A DNA stretch of 64,000 nucleotides from Bimastos eiseni (taxonomy: Eukaryota; Annelida; Clitellata; Crassiclitellata; Lumbricidae). Shown piece after piece: positions 43,394-56,600 of this stretch. The DNA is taken from positions 12,539,324 to 12,603,323 of the forward strand of contig OY365807.1 of NCBI GenBank assembly GCA_959347315.1, given 5' to 3'. How positions within the stretch are numbered: position 1 is the stretch's first letter; each line of letters begins with the position of its first letter. Under the pieces are notes generated by a model. It had not been told where the DNA came from. It was given only the letters and a program-made list of their open reading frames with translations, and did no database searches. Made by a program: the position numbers and the translations under genes.

Positions 43394-44763
43394 GTCACAT
43401 ATAGTGTTATTCATCATTGGCATTGCCAACGGATCTGTCATCAGGCAATCTGGGTCGCCGCTTGTCAGTGGATTGTAATCTTGACATAGTGCCCTGAAAA
43501 GCCACCGCATTGAAACGTTGGATCAATGCCGACAAGTTCTGGAAAAGGAAGTTTGTCTCTCGGGTGTCACCGGTAGTTGTCGAAAGTCAGTGTCCAGTCT
43601 CAGACAGAAAGGCGAGGCCCTCACTACTGAGGGGACCGAACACCAGTACGTTGTTCCAATAGCGATTGGAACAAAAGTGTATTTCTTCTCTAGCTCAGAA
43701 TATTTTGTGTGTTTCCTTGTGGCTGCTATCTCCGCCGCTCCTCCAGCTGTGGAAGCTGTCTTGGGGATATAAGAAGCGGCCACTGTGTCCACCACCGTCG
43801 CGTCCCAGAGTAAGGCCCGCCCCCCACTCCACGGTATCAGGGTCTGCCCGTCCGGTCTCTTTCCATCTAATCTAGAAAGACCTGACGGTTCCTTGACTGG
43901 AATACCGGCTCTGTTGAGGCTGCGATGGATAAGGTCGTTGATATTACAGTGTCTTGCTTGACGGCCAAAACCCAATGAACAGGACAGGCCATGTGCGTCT
44001 CTGGCAGAGACGAAGACGCCGCATGCGCAGGTGTGCAGCTCGCAGATGGCCACCCCTAATCGTAGGCCGACCGCCACCCTCACGGTATCGTCCTCCAATC
44101 TGAGATCGTGAGAAACGAGCAGGAGAGCGTATAGTCAGTCTGAGGCGTGCGGTGACTGCAAGGCCTTAGTCTCGTCTGGTCGTAGGGATCCTGTAGCTTT
44201 TCTTAAAGTGCAGACAGAACCAAATTTAACAGTGGTCTGTCAAAGTGGGCTTGTTCATGGCCTGGCGTAATCGGGGCACAGGCTTCGGTAAGTTGAAGCC
44301 AGGTAGACATCGCCGAGTTGCATGCCGAGTCTGATGTCACTGCTACTGATTTTAAGATGAGGGACTGGATCTGGAGAGTGCCCTCGGCTGAAGCCAAAAA
44401 GGCGGGAAGTGCCAGCGAGGACGCCCTCCTAATTCCCAGTCCTCCCATCCTGATCGAGAGAGTGGCCTGACCCCATTGGTCATCGGTCATCGAAATGTTG
44501 AAGATTTGCTCGATCCCTCCTCGCAGCAGGCCGTCGTAAGCCCATAGACGAAAGAGTACCTCCGAATAAGATAGGCCGTACCTCTTGAGGGCAGATGCCA
44601 GCCAGTAGTAGATTGATAAGAGCAGTTGTCGCTCTCAGCAGCCCAGGTCCCGCGTCTGGATCTCCAATCAGTTCCGCCACGTGTTGGGGGCACAGCCCAT
44701 CAGGGCTGCCCGACGACCCCCCCGACGACCCCATCGGGGTCGTCGGGCGGACCTGATTATTAT

Positions 44764-44806
<43 letters not shown>

Positions 44807-47800
44807 GCCTTTGCCTATTTAGGTTGAAGTTTGACTTCCACATTAGTCAATACGAATTTCATATCGATGTTTGACTGATTGTTGCAATTGTATATAAATT
44901 TTGCTTTGATGTTTGTCCATTAAATGGCTTGAAATAATTTAATCCTTTAACCATAATGCTATTGTGCATTATTTACTAGAATAACATACATTTACTGTAT
45001 GTTATTTTCATGTTATTGAAAAGCATAATGTGCATGCGCCGTACGCGTATGATAAAAATGTAATTGCAGTTGTACAGATCACATGAGGGATGAACACACA
45101 AGTAGATAAATCCATTATTGTTTGACTATGTGACTGACTGACAATGATGAACTAATAATAGTAACTAGAACCTAGAACTAGAGCTATGTACTAGTAGGGT
45201 AGTTTTGTTTGATTCTGTTAACTTTTTTCATAATGTTCTGCACTTTATTTTCGTCATATACAAATATCAACGCAACGTATGGCATAATAGTGTATGCATA
45301 CTGCATAGAATAAAATAACGTATGTTCCGTGTGTAAAGTCACACATATGCTTTAATAACAAGTTGCACTTTGAAACACTTATGCATACTGGTCTATATAT
45401 ATCGGTAGGATGCATATATAAATATGCACAGGTTCTGGTATAGATGAATGCTCAATCGTTGTCTGTGGTCTTGTGTCTTTAGGGTGTACTCAATGCAAGT
45501 GTGATGTTGGAGGTTCGCTACCCTCTGGTTGCAGCAAAGATGTTGGCTCTTGCACTTGTCGACCTGGCATCACTGGCCAGAATTGTGATACGTGAGTGTC
45601 AGCTGAAACGAACTGAGTGTTTATCCTCTCCTGCCTTGGGATTTCGTGATCTGATGAGTCACTGCTGAATCTGCCCTTGAAAATCTGCTGTGTGTTGATT
45701 TTTTAACGACACCATTCCATATCGAAGATGATTTGGTGTCGCCCTTCTTCTTTCTCCAGGCTTGGGACTGGCACTGTCAAAGCCCAAACATGTGCTGTTT
45801 GTCACATTGGCTTTATAGACAGACTCATATGGGAGGGGAGGGTTGCACGATCAGATTGATCGTTTTCATGCAACTCACAGCCACATAGGAACAGCTTCTT
45901 CAAATTTACTGTAAATTTTAATTTCTATTAATTATATTTGGTACCTATTGGTCAAAAGTGTCACTTTAAGTGACTTGCTCTGAAGTTGTTATAATATGCA
46001 TTTTACTCTGTCAGATTATCTTTCAACACTATAGAACTGCATGAAAGACATCACTTGAGGATACATATCTGTTTAGGCCTACACCATCCATTATCATGTA
46101 ATTAACAAACAATGCAATACCTGTATGGATGGGTTTTATGGACTTGATGGAACTAAACTTCACAAGTTCACTTATACGTGTATGAATATCTTTGTATTTG
46201 ACTTTTACTATTTTAACTCTAATTTTTAAAACTATTTGCTTTCTTTATTTTTTGTTTCAAGTTCAGTATTGTGTTTTTTTCCTTCCTGTGTTCAGTATAT
46301 ACCAAGAGTAACTGGGAAACCAATGCAGCTTGAAGTTAGCGGATTAATCGGTGTTATTTGTGGTTGTGTTGGTGAATTATTTTCAGACCGTTATCCGGCT
46401 ACTATTATCCAGATCTTCACTTCATTTTTGCGGACTTTGAGAACCTTCGGGCTCCGTGGGATACAGCACAACCAGGATTCTTAGGATTTGGCTATGTTAC
46501 TACAGTGCCACAGGTTAGAATTTACCATTTCTTCTTTTTCATGACACTGATCGGTTTCAATATCTGACTGGCTGCATTTCTGGCTGACTAGATGTGGGTA
46601 TGAATGGTTAATTGGACAGATGGATGGCTGGTTGGCTTGCTGATTGACTGAATGATCTGAATGGATGCCTGGTGGTTTGACTGGACAGATGGATATAGCT
46701 GGTTGCCTGGATGGAGTACCGGTTGGCTGACTGGGTTACTGCTGGGTGTTTGGTAGACTTGCTGGGTGATTGGCTGGCTGGCTGGCTGGCTATTTGGATT
46801 GATGGTTGACTGGCTGGTTGTGGTTGGTTGGATTGATTTGCTTGTAAATGAATAGAGGATTGATGGGTGAATTAAATTAAAATGCAGTTTACAATTGCAA
46901 TTACAAATTGTTTAATCTGGTAATTGGTTCTTGAATTTTCTGCATTTCAGAGACCAGTGAGTGCTACTGTGACTCCTCCATATTTGTCAACATTCTCCAA
47001 TCGCTATCAGATGGTCATTCGATACAGTGCCTCTGCTGCTGGATCCGGTACCATATCCATTGCAGGACTAGGTCATTATTCAACTGTTATGTATCTTTAG
47101 AATTTATGGGCAATACTACTTGCATGTGGACTAAATCAGAAAGTGGACAGATTATGGTAGCGATGGCAGAAAATCTAAATTATGAAGAAATATCTTGTCT
47201 ATCAAGAAAAACTGCAATTGCGTCTACACTCTACAATACCATGTAACTGTAATTTGATATTGCTTATTCAGAAGTGTACACCTAGTTCAGTAACATGTTG
47301 CACTTCATAAGTTTGAACACTTTTAGCATATTTTCAACCAGCTGAACATAGTGACTTCCTGACCTTCATTAACTGAACACCATCTATGATGACTTTGTGG
47401 ACTTGTTCGATGCCAGGATCCATGACATCTGTCTGCTGCCCTATCATCCTCCTTCCGACTGCCATCTGTCATCCAATCTTATGAACTTGACTCTATTCCC
47501 ACCTTAATCCAGGAGGATTATTCTCTGACACTGTAACAGAAGAAGAGGTTAATCTGGATCCCTGCTCTGAATGGTGACAGAGGTTGGAACCAATAAACCC
47601 CAAGAACTACAATCCCATACTCAACATTGTCTTACTCTCAAAAATCGTTGAAAAGGTCGTCGCTATGCAACTCATCGCCTAGCTGGAAGAGAATAATTTG
47701 TTGCCTCAATACTTATCCGATTTCAGAAAATACCACTCCACTTAAACGTTTCTGCTCCAATTCCTTTTGAACAGACGTCTAGTCTGGACAATTGACAGAA

Positions 47801-50636
47801 CCCAGCTCACACTGCTGGCCCTTTTCGACATCATTGCTGCATTTGATCTTGTTTGAGCTGTTGAATTGTTTGACTGGTGATTTTTATGAATGGATTGCCT
47901 CTTCTCTCCATGAACGTTCCCTCTGTGTAGTCCATTGCTCTACCAGGTACTTGTGAGTCGCTGTTTAATTTGGCTTGCCCCAAATCTCGGTCCTTGGTCC
48001 TATTCTGTATATAATTTTACACATCAGGTCTTGCCTCACTCTTGATGGCACATGCAGTTTTTGATGGGCAATATGTTGCTTACACTCAATGCCTACCTTC
48101 CATTGCAATCACACTGGTGCAGTCGGGTAATGAGCAGGACTCTGGATGCTTTAGAAGCATGGATGTCATCTAATCGGTTGCACTTGAACCCATCCAAGAC
48201 CAAATTTTTATGACTAGGCACTTGGAAACAGCTTGCTAGACTTGACTTTACCGCTCTTACATCTAAAATCCCGGATTATGTCTGTTGAAAATCACCATTT
48301 TAAAAATCCATCATTCCACCTACCATATTTTCTTCATTGTGATCATTGTTCACAATTCTAGTCATATTCTTACCTAGCCAACATAGCCAAAGATGTCCAT
48401 GACTAAAGAGTCATGGACGTTGATGCTTTGTGACATTTGCAGTATATATAAACTACTAACCCATAATAACAATTTATTTCTTCTAATTTTTGTGATAATG
48501 TAATCACATTGGCGATCATCACGTTTTATTGATTAACCAAAAATCATATTTACCAGTAAATTAATATTTTTGGAAGGTCAGTAATTTCGCACATTGACCT
48601 CTGCTGCACTTATTGATAGAACTCTTTTGATGTTATATTCTAGACTGAATTCCTATTTTGTAGGTGAAGCCGTGGGCCTCTGTACAGTTGCAGGGCAAGT
48701 GTAAGATACCCTAAAATGCCCTGTAGAAATCCCAGCACTCTGTCTTGTTTAGAAAAATTATCATCAAGTAACAATTATAAATCTTACACTTGTATTTGTT
48801 GCTGAGGCAGATGGCATCACGACTGCATCCCTGAACATGACTTTCCCAGCATGCCCTTCGCCACAGTGGTGCTATGCTCCACTTGGCGTATTGTCTTTAG
48901 TCCAAGGATTTGGTTCAACGATTTCGCTCACTGTACAGGGAACCACTGACCCAAGACTTCTTGTTGTAAGTGTTCTCAATGTAGTTCATTTACATCAAAC
49001 TAAATAGTTTTCAGGTAAATCTATTTACCTCCTTTACATTTATGTAGCACATATTTAGCCCTCGAGAAAGTCCTGCTGTATGCATGGCATTATATAGAAT
49101 TGCATTTGATTAGTATAAACTTGCCTTATTCACTGCTTTTGATTAACACTTTTGAATAACTATCTGTAATAAGCAAATGTTACTATTTTGATGTTTGATT
49201 CAGAATTTTGTTAGTGACCATAATAATAGATGAATATGATTCAACAGATTTATATATACCTATGCTTTTGTGGAGCATCTATCGAGCATCATAAGCAAGT
49301 TGTTTACCTTTTAACACATTATTGAATGAGTTTATATTGACGCATTTAAGAAATTAGTTTATCTGTACCTCTGACCTTTATAATACAAAGCTTGAACTCT
49401 TGTTTTAAAATAGGATCGCTTGATGGCCATTCCAGTTGAATATCTGAACGCAACAAATCTGTTTGGACCGACAGATGATGCCGTTTTCCAGTCAACTTGT
49501 AACGTTGTACGGAATGGAGTTGAGTGAGTAGTCATTGCATAAAGAAGGTCTTAAGGCCAATGACACCTCCTAGGGTAGCAGCAGTTGCAGTGCTTTGATA
49601 GGCAGTTGAATGGTGTTATACATGTATTAACATACATACATAGGTACACACTACACACATACACCTAGGTGGTGTCATTGGCCTTAAATGGTGTTAAAGT
49701 TAATTAAGAACAGCTTAAATATTTGGATGCAATAAACAGGAAAATGCATTGAGCCACTGAAAGCCTTGTAGGTATCATTTAACCCTTCAAAGTAGCTTTT
49801 GGAAATTGACTTTAGAGGTTGTAAAATGTATTGAGGTTGGATTGAATCGTCCCTACCATCCGACAATTCAATCCCTGCCTATCTCTGCATACTGGTTATG
49901 ATGAAGAGTTATTATGATGACACGTTTCTTTCAGTGCCGCTGCCACCTACTGCAGGCCGAAAGTGTTTTCTCTTGCAACATATTACTTAAATGGAGCATT
50001 ACCCTGCAACTGTCACTTTCTTGGAAGTTACACAAACGTCACCTGCCAGCCTTATGGGGGACAGTGTTTGTGCAAGCCAGGCACTACAGGGAGACAATGT
50101 GACACCTGTCAGATACAGTTCTACGGCATGACAGATCAGGGATGTCAAGGTATGTTCTGTTGATGTGCTTTTTTATTTGATACCCAGTGTGACAATAATG
50201 ATAGACACTGATCCAATATCTGATCTGATCTGGTGACTTATTTTGCACTGTCATCATAGTGTGCAAGGTATCACAAATTTAATTAAATGACTTCTTTGAT
50301 GCTCTTATAATACACAGTACATAATAACAATCAAAATGAAACCAGAGTCAAAAGTTGGTACAAGGGATTGGACGATGATGGGGGTGGTAGGGATGTTGCA
50401 TATGGATTTAGTTTGGCAATGATATCAGAGATGATCGCTTCCAGGGTTGCAAACAGTTTGACCATACAATGGATTTCCATTTAACATGACTGGCCAGGTT
50501 TTTGAGCATGGCCACAGAAGGAAAAGTTATTGTACTATCTACTTGGTCAGCTTGCCACTCAATGATGGTAATAGAGGTGATTATGATGATACTGCTGCTG
50601 CTGATGATAATAATTAAGGTAATGATGATGGTGCTG

Positions 50637-50692
<56 letters not shown>

Positions 50693-53600
50693 GTGATAGT
50701 TATTGCAATGTTTATTGCCAGCCTGCAACTGCCTACAGACGGCATTCAAAGCTTGTGATGACTTTGGCCAGTGCCTCTGCCCTCCTGGAGTTGAAGGTCT
50801 TAACTGTGACCACTGCAAGGACTCTTACTACCACTATGACTTCAACCGTGGATGCACAGTAGGTCTTCGTCATCTTTGTCTTCATCATCTTTGTCTTCAT
50901 CATCATCATCATCATCATCATCATTATGAACAGCATTATTAATAATTTGTGTTCAAGATACATACATTTTTGAGGCTATTTTGGCAATAGCCTCAACTAT
51001 GACCAATAGTTGTGACATTGAGAGTTTGATAACCACTGTGAAAATGAAAATGATGAACTCGCTGAAGAATCATTATTATCTGGTGTACAAGCAACAGGAT
51101 TTTTTTTATATCCTTGGGTTCAGGTGATGCATCCAAATGGAGTAAGCAATTTAGTTTTTCTACTTCTAATTTTCAGTCTGTTATCAACCAGGTGTGCATA
51201 ATGAATGAAGAATCAATTGTTTTACATTTTTTTCACTATTTGTGTTTAGTATCTGCTCTTTCAGTCAAGTTTCAGTCAAATGTCAAAGGTAAAAATATCA
51301 CCTTTACTCAGGGTTAACGTAATATTGCGCTGGCAATACGAGACACAAGGGTTAAGTTTAGACCTGATGTTGCAATTGACAGAATGCACAAACAACCGTT
51401 CCTCATTTTCTGTGTTCTTAGCCGTGCGACTGCAACACCATCGGTTCTTTGTCGCTGACGTGCAATTCCACGACAGGTATCTGTACGTGTCGGCCGGGAG
51501 TCATCGGTTCTCGATGCGACCAGTGTTCTGACGGATTCTGGCAGATGTCGTACGCAGGCTGTATGTCGTGTTCTTGTGATGTCGATGGCTCTGTGGGTGC
51601 CATCTGTGACAAGATCAGTGGCCAATGTCCCTGCAAGGTTAGGCTTCGTTTCTACACAAATTTTATGTGTCATGTATTGTTAGAGAGTTTATATAGCACC
51701 TAAGCAGCAATCAGTGTTCCTGTGAAGTATTGGCTTCCAGTTCATCTGATTTCTATGTGCACTTGTACTCTATTTTATTGGTAAGTTTATGCAGGCCTAG
51801 TGCATTTTTATGAATTGTTTTGATCAAATGTGCAGATAAAGAAATAGCTATAGTAGCACTTGATCTGTAATGTAATTTTGGACCTTGAGCATGCAACTGA
51901 TGTGCTGATAAATTTAATAGCAAAGGTAATGCTCTTGGATGATGCATCAGTACAACAGGACACGATGTACATACAATACAACTCGGCATTTATAATGCGC
52001 TTTATCACGACAAGTCGTGCTCGAAAGCGGGCACATGTTTCAACAACGCAACTGCAGTTGTAATGCAGAGCAATTGTGTGCAAAGGACTTGCTCAAGGTC
52101 CCTACACAGTGATGCCCCGAACGAGGTTCGAAACCGCTCGCTCAGCACGCACTGAACGTTATGGGCTGACCGGTAACCGCTCGGCCACCATGTCACCAAT
52201 GTATATGTGTAAGTGATGTACCAGTAGTGGGTATGTAAAGTAATGTGATTTAATATGGTGATTTAAACTTGTTTTATTGGAGCAGAGCTGTTTATGTATA
52301 TAGGGACTTTTCTTTTTTGGCATACAATTGGTTCATGGTTACTGTGATTTGTGCTTTTTGAAAACCAATTAAAACTGAACAGATCTGAAGAGGATTCTGT
52401 TTATGAAAGTATTGGGACTCTGGTGCAATAAAAAGAGTGTGTAACAATACTACTGCATGACTCCATTAGTGTTGCTATTTCTGTAGAAAAACATCCAGAG
52501 CCAACAGTGTACGACGTGCACTTTGAACTCCTTCTCCAAGTCGGTCAGCCATGTGGATGGCTGCTTGTTATGCGTCTGTATGGGCGTCACCAACATCTGC
52601 TCGACTTCATTCACTGTGCTCCCTCAAACGATCTTTGTGGCTCTTTTTAATGCCTCACAAGCGCCTACACTTTCTGTTGTCCTGGCCACTCTTGTCCCCA
52701 TCTCCAACCCGATCACCCAACAGGTGATCGACAACAACCTGATGGCCGAGGTTCAGCTTCTCGGGTCACAGGCCGCGTACTGGCAGGTGCCATCGTTGAC
52801 GGGTGACATGCTCAAGTACTACGAGGGAACGATCAGTTTCGTAGTGCACTGGGTCTCGGCTGATCCAGGTGCTGTGCCGTTGACCAACGTCAGGTTGTTG
52901 GTCATTGGTCGTAACAGAGTGCAGGTTCCATTTGCCATGTCCGTTCCTAGCGTGCAGAGGAATACAATGACAAGCGTCAGTGTTGTCTTGTCGTTGGAGA
53001 ACGTTATTGCGGCTGGGCAGCCTACCTTCACCAGGGGGCAGCTGCTTGTGGCGTTCACTCAGGTTCAGGCGGTGCTCATACCAGCAGCCTACACGAATCC
53101 GAGTCATGCAAGCAGGTACGAATTGTCACAGAAAAATGTATATGTTCATTCGACATATTATGTCTTTAGTTTAAAACAGCCCTACTGCATAGATGGACAA
53201 GACTGAATTTGCTTTATTGAGCAGATGATGTTCCGGGTCTAATTCAATGATTGTTATTCTGAACCTGCTGAGTGTTCTTAATAACCCTGGACAAATTATT
53301 AGAGTTATCTGTCCCACATCTCAAAATCCTGATCCTGTACAAGTTAGTGAATGACCATTGCTTTACTATATTTGTGTAATACAGAGCCCTAGGAGACAAT
53401 TTGTTTGCATTTTCTTATTGGATGCCGCTCAGCGCCTTGGAACGGTGTTGTTTTTATTCTCCTACTTAGCAGCAGAACTCTGTGCAGACTTGGCTGGAAT
53501 ATAATATTCCTATGATAGAAACAGATTATGTTTGTTCTATGTTTGGTTTTTGCTTGTAGAATTGGAAACCTGAGTTACAGTGTCACTCCAGGCAGTATCG

Positions 53601-56600
53601 AACAGTGCTATTGTCCAGTGGGATATGAAGGCCTTTCCTGTCAGGTATGTCTATGTCTATGCTGCTGTCGCTATGTGTCGAAGACGCACCTCGGTTGCTT
53701 AGACTGAGTTTGCAAGGAGTGAAAATAGTTGATCGTTGTACCTGATACTCAGCAATTTTTAACAACTTTTCACTAGTTTCACGAAGATAGCATGAAGCCA
53801 GACCCCAAAACGATCTTTGTGGCTTATGGGGACCTTTCATAGGAAATCTTTTCAGCCTTTCCTTCCCTCCTTGTTCTTCCATCAATATCTCCCTTCAACA
53901 CACACACACACACACACACATGCCTACACACACACACATTCTTTATTGATGTGATATGATATTTATTTAGTTTAATTTAATTTGCCTGGTAGTACCACTG
54001 CTAGACTACACACCCAAAGTAAAATGTATGGATGTGTTAGGATATTTGCATGGCATCTTTATCACCAGTTGAAGTTTTATGTTTGTAGAACTGTTCATCT
54101 GGTTACATGAGAGCAAATGTCAGCAGCCAAGGTTACCTTGGCATATGTGTTACGTGCAACTGCAACTCACACTCACAGCTCTGTCTGCCGGACACTGGCC
54201 AGTGCATCAACTGCATGGATAACACGGCTGGTTAGACACACTTCTCACTGTTTCCACACTAGTGCAGTATAATTTGATGCAGTCTAATGCGATGGATTTA
54301 AATATACTGTCATACAATGTTGGTAATGGAATTTATGCTTTTTGTGTTAGTCATGTTTCTATAGATCTACAGGTAACATAATGTATTGTATTGTATTCTA
54401 TTTGATCATTTATAAGGCACTTCTCACTGCATGAGCCTTCAGAAGCGCTCACAGTGCCATGTGCCCCTTTATAAAGGAAGGGTTTTAGATGAGAGAAAGA
54501 GGCAGAGATGCAGCCATATACGATGGCATAGTGAATTGAAGAGATTTGACCATTCCATAAATGCATGCAAAGAATCTGGATTTAGCCATTGTGGTCGTAA
54601 CACAAAGGACAAAGGTCAAGGATCTGAGCAAGGCAGATAATGTGGCAGATAACCATAATCATAGCCAACCATTTTTGGTGAATGCCTCCAACTGAAGGAA
54701 TATGAAAACACAAAAATAAGCAAGTCATAAGAGAAAAAACAATAGGGAGAAATAAATAAACCCCTAAGGGACCAATGAGGTCTTGCTAACTAGGCCCACC
54801 CTTTCCAACAAAAGTACAAGCAGCAGGCGGGATAATAACACACGTACAAAAGTAGCTTTATTTCTTAACTAGTTAACTAAAGTAGACCAGCACTTTACAT
54901 CTAAGTCCTGGCAACACTGAGTAGATGAATCTTGTATTTGTCTTTGAATATTTTTATAGTCCTAGATGAACGTAAAATGTAATGTGATGTAATAATTTGC
55001 CATAATATGACTTATGCTGTGATATTTATCCATTGTAGGTTTTAACTGCGAATTGTGTGCTGTTGGATATTATCGTGACAGTTCTCTTGGTCCAACAAGT
55101 CCTTGTAATATGTGTCCATGTTTCATGCCGCGTGTCTCAAACGCTTCATGTGCCATCATAAATGGCTCTCTCACCTGTCTCCAGTGTAATCCAGGTTACA
55201 CAGGAATGTTCTGTGACAGGTAAGCAATATTGAATTGATTGATCTCATTCAGAGACTTAACTGAAAAGGTGCTCTATTGAACACCAATTATTTTCTTATG
55301 AATATAATGTTAAATGTAGAGATATTGTTGCAGATTTTCAAAATGAACTTGCACAATGGACAACAAGTCCTGCTGATAGAGCAAATAGTGTTCCTTATTT
55401 TAAATTTGCAAACGCTCTTCTTTGACCAACATAGACCTTGAACTATGAACATGTTGGCACAGTGGCCGATTGGTTAGAGTGGTCGGCCCGTAGCGCCCAG
55501 TGTGCGCTGAGTGAGTGGGTTCGACCCTCGTTCGAGGCGTCACTGTATAGGGACATTTAGCAAGTCCTTCATGCACAATTGCTCTGCAGTACAACTGCAA
55601 TTGCACCCTCGAGTCGTGTGAACTTCTGAGCAAACAATGTTGGAAGAAGGGCGATGTCAAATTTCAGAATAAAAACTAACTGCCAACCATTGGATTTAGC
55701 TTCATTGGTTGGACTATGCATGTATTTAGGAGACGCCAATTGAGTTTCTAGTCCAGTAAGTGTTGTATTAATTGCTTTCAGATGAAATTGTTTTTAATTA
55801 ACTTTAATTTCAAGAAGACTAGCAAGGAAAGTACATATAAAAGGTATAAAAATGATCTGTTGCATTGCATAAGTAGAAGGATAGGTAAGCACCTGTGAGC
55901 TGAACATAAATTTTGTCTATTTATTTAATTATATTGTATCATCTTTCGGTTGATTTTGAACCAATCAATGGAAATTTGTTTTCCTTGCAGCTGCCTTCCA
56001 TTTTACTATGGCAGTCCTGCGATTCTTTACACTGGAACATGCAATCCTTGCACCTGCAATGCAAACTCGGTGACGTGTGACAGCTTAACAGGCCAGTGTC
56101 TCAATTGTTCGCATTTTACGGACGGCTTCAACTGTGAGAAGTGTATGGATGGGTTTTTTGGTAATGCCAGCATCGGGAATTGCTCAGGTGAGAATTTCCT
56201 CAATTAGGGTCCTGCTTTGGTTGGCATATTTTTTTGCTTCATTTACGTTACATTGTGAGTGAGGTTGCTTAGCGATGTCTTAAATTGCTGAGCTATTGGT
56301 TTGTTGTAACATAAACTACCAACCAATCAAAATCAATAATTTGCCTATCAACCTATAATCAATCAACTGATGAGCAAAGTGCCAGCTCTCCAGCCAATCA
56401 GCCAATTGATTTAAATAATCTGTAGTCTTCAACACATACATGTATATAATGCTGTATATAATTATATAATTACATGTATATAATTTGTAACTGCTAAGAC
56501 AGAATAGTATGCTTGTATTAGCATTGAATGTGTTGTCTTGTTCAGACTTTCTCATTGACACTCTTCAACAATACATTTGCATCTACTGGTATTATTTGAT

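Larger units (their letters stand above)
38942..45591 (+). other. Laminin LE repeats before the first L4 (exons 5-10)
   Basis: Laminin-type EGF-like repeats, each with eight cysteines split over exon borders in phase 1: CTCNGQQIDCSQ, CNCFNHSEVCIFD, CNCSGPGMQ, CSCNTNGTLAGSVTC with CDTCMDGFYG, and CKCDVGGSLPSGC with NCDT, which is cut by the L4 insertion. LE rods form the stiff short arm. Exon 9 has a relic duplicate in a later intron (46096-46158). Confidence 0.85.
46387..49523 (+). other. First laminin L4 (laminin IV A) domain, four exons
   Basis: GYYYPDLHFIFADFENL, WDTAQPGFLGFGYVTTVPQ, YQMVIRYSASAAG, DGITTASLNMTF, CPSPQWCYAPLGVLSLVQGF and FGPTDDAVFQSTCN follow the laminin IV A layout. The domain is inserted into an LE repeat that resumes at exon 15 (TYCRPKVFSLATYYLNG...CNC). 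A LINE copy lies in its third intron. Confidence 0.85.

Noticed and set aside
43134..43478. Leucine/isoleucine-rich frames
   Set aside because: They translate the (TTA)n microsatellite.
46236..46484. Plus-strand open frame overlapping the first L4 exon
   Set aside because: Wrong frame; the spliced frame of exon 46387-46513 gives the laminin IV motif.
55453..55530. Possible true tRNA gene
   Set aside because: A and B boxes are present, but the cloverleaf is degraded and the segment continues into a body shared with two other copies, so it is a SINE.
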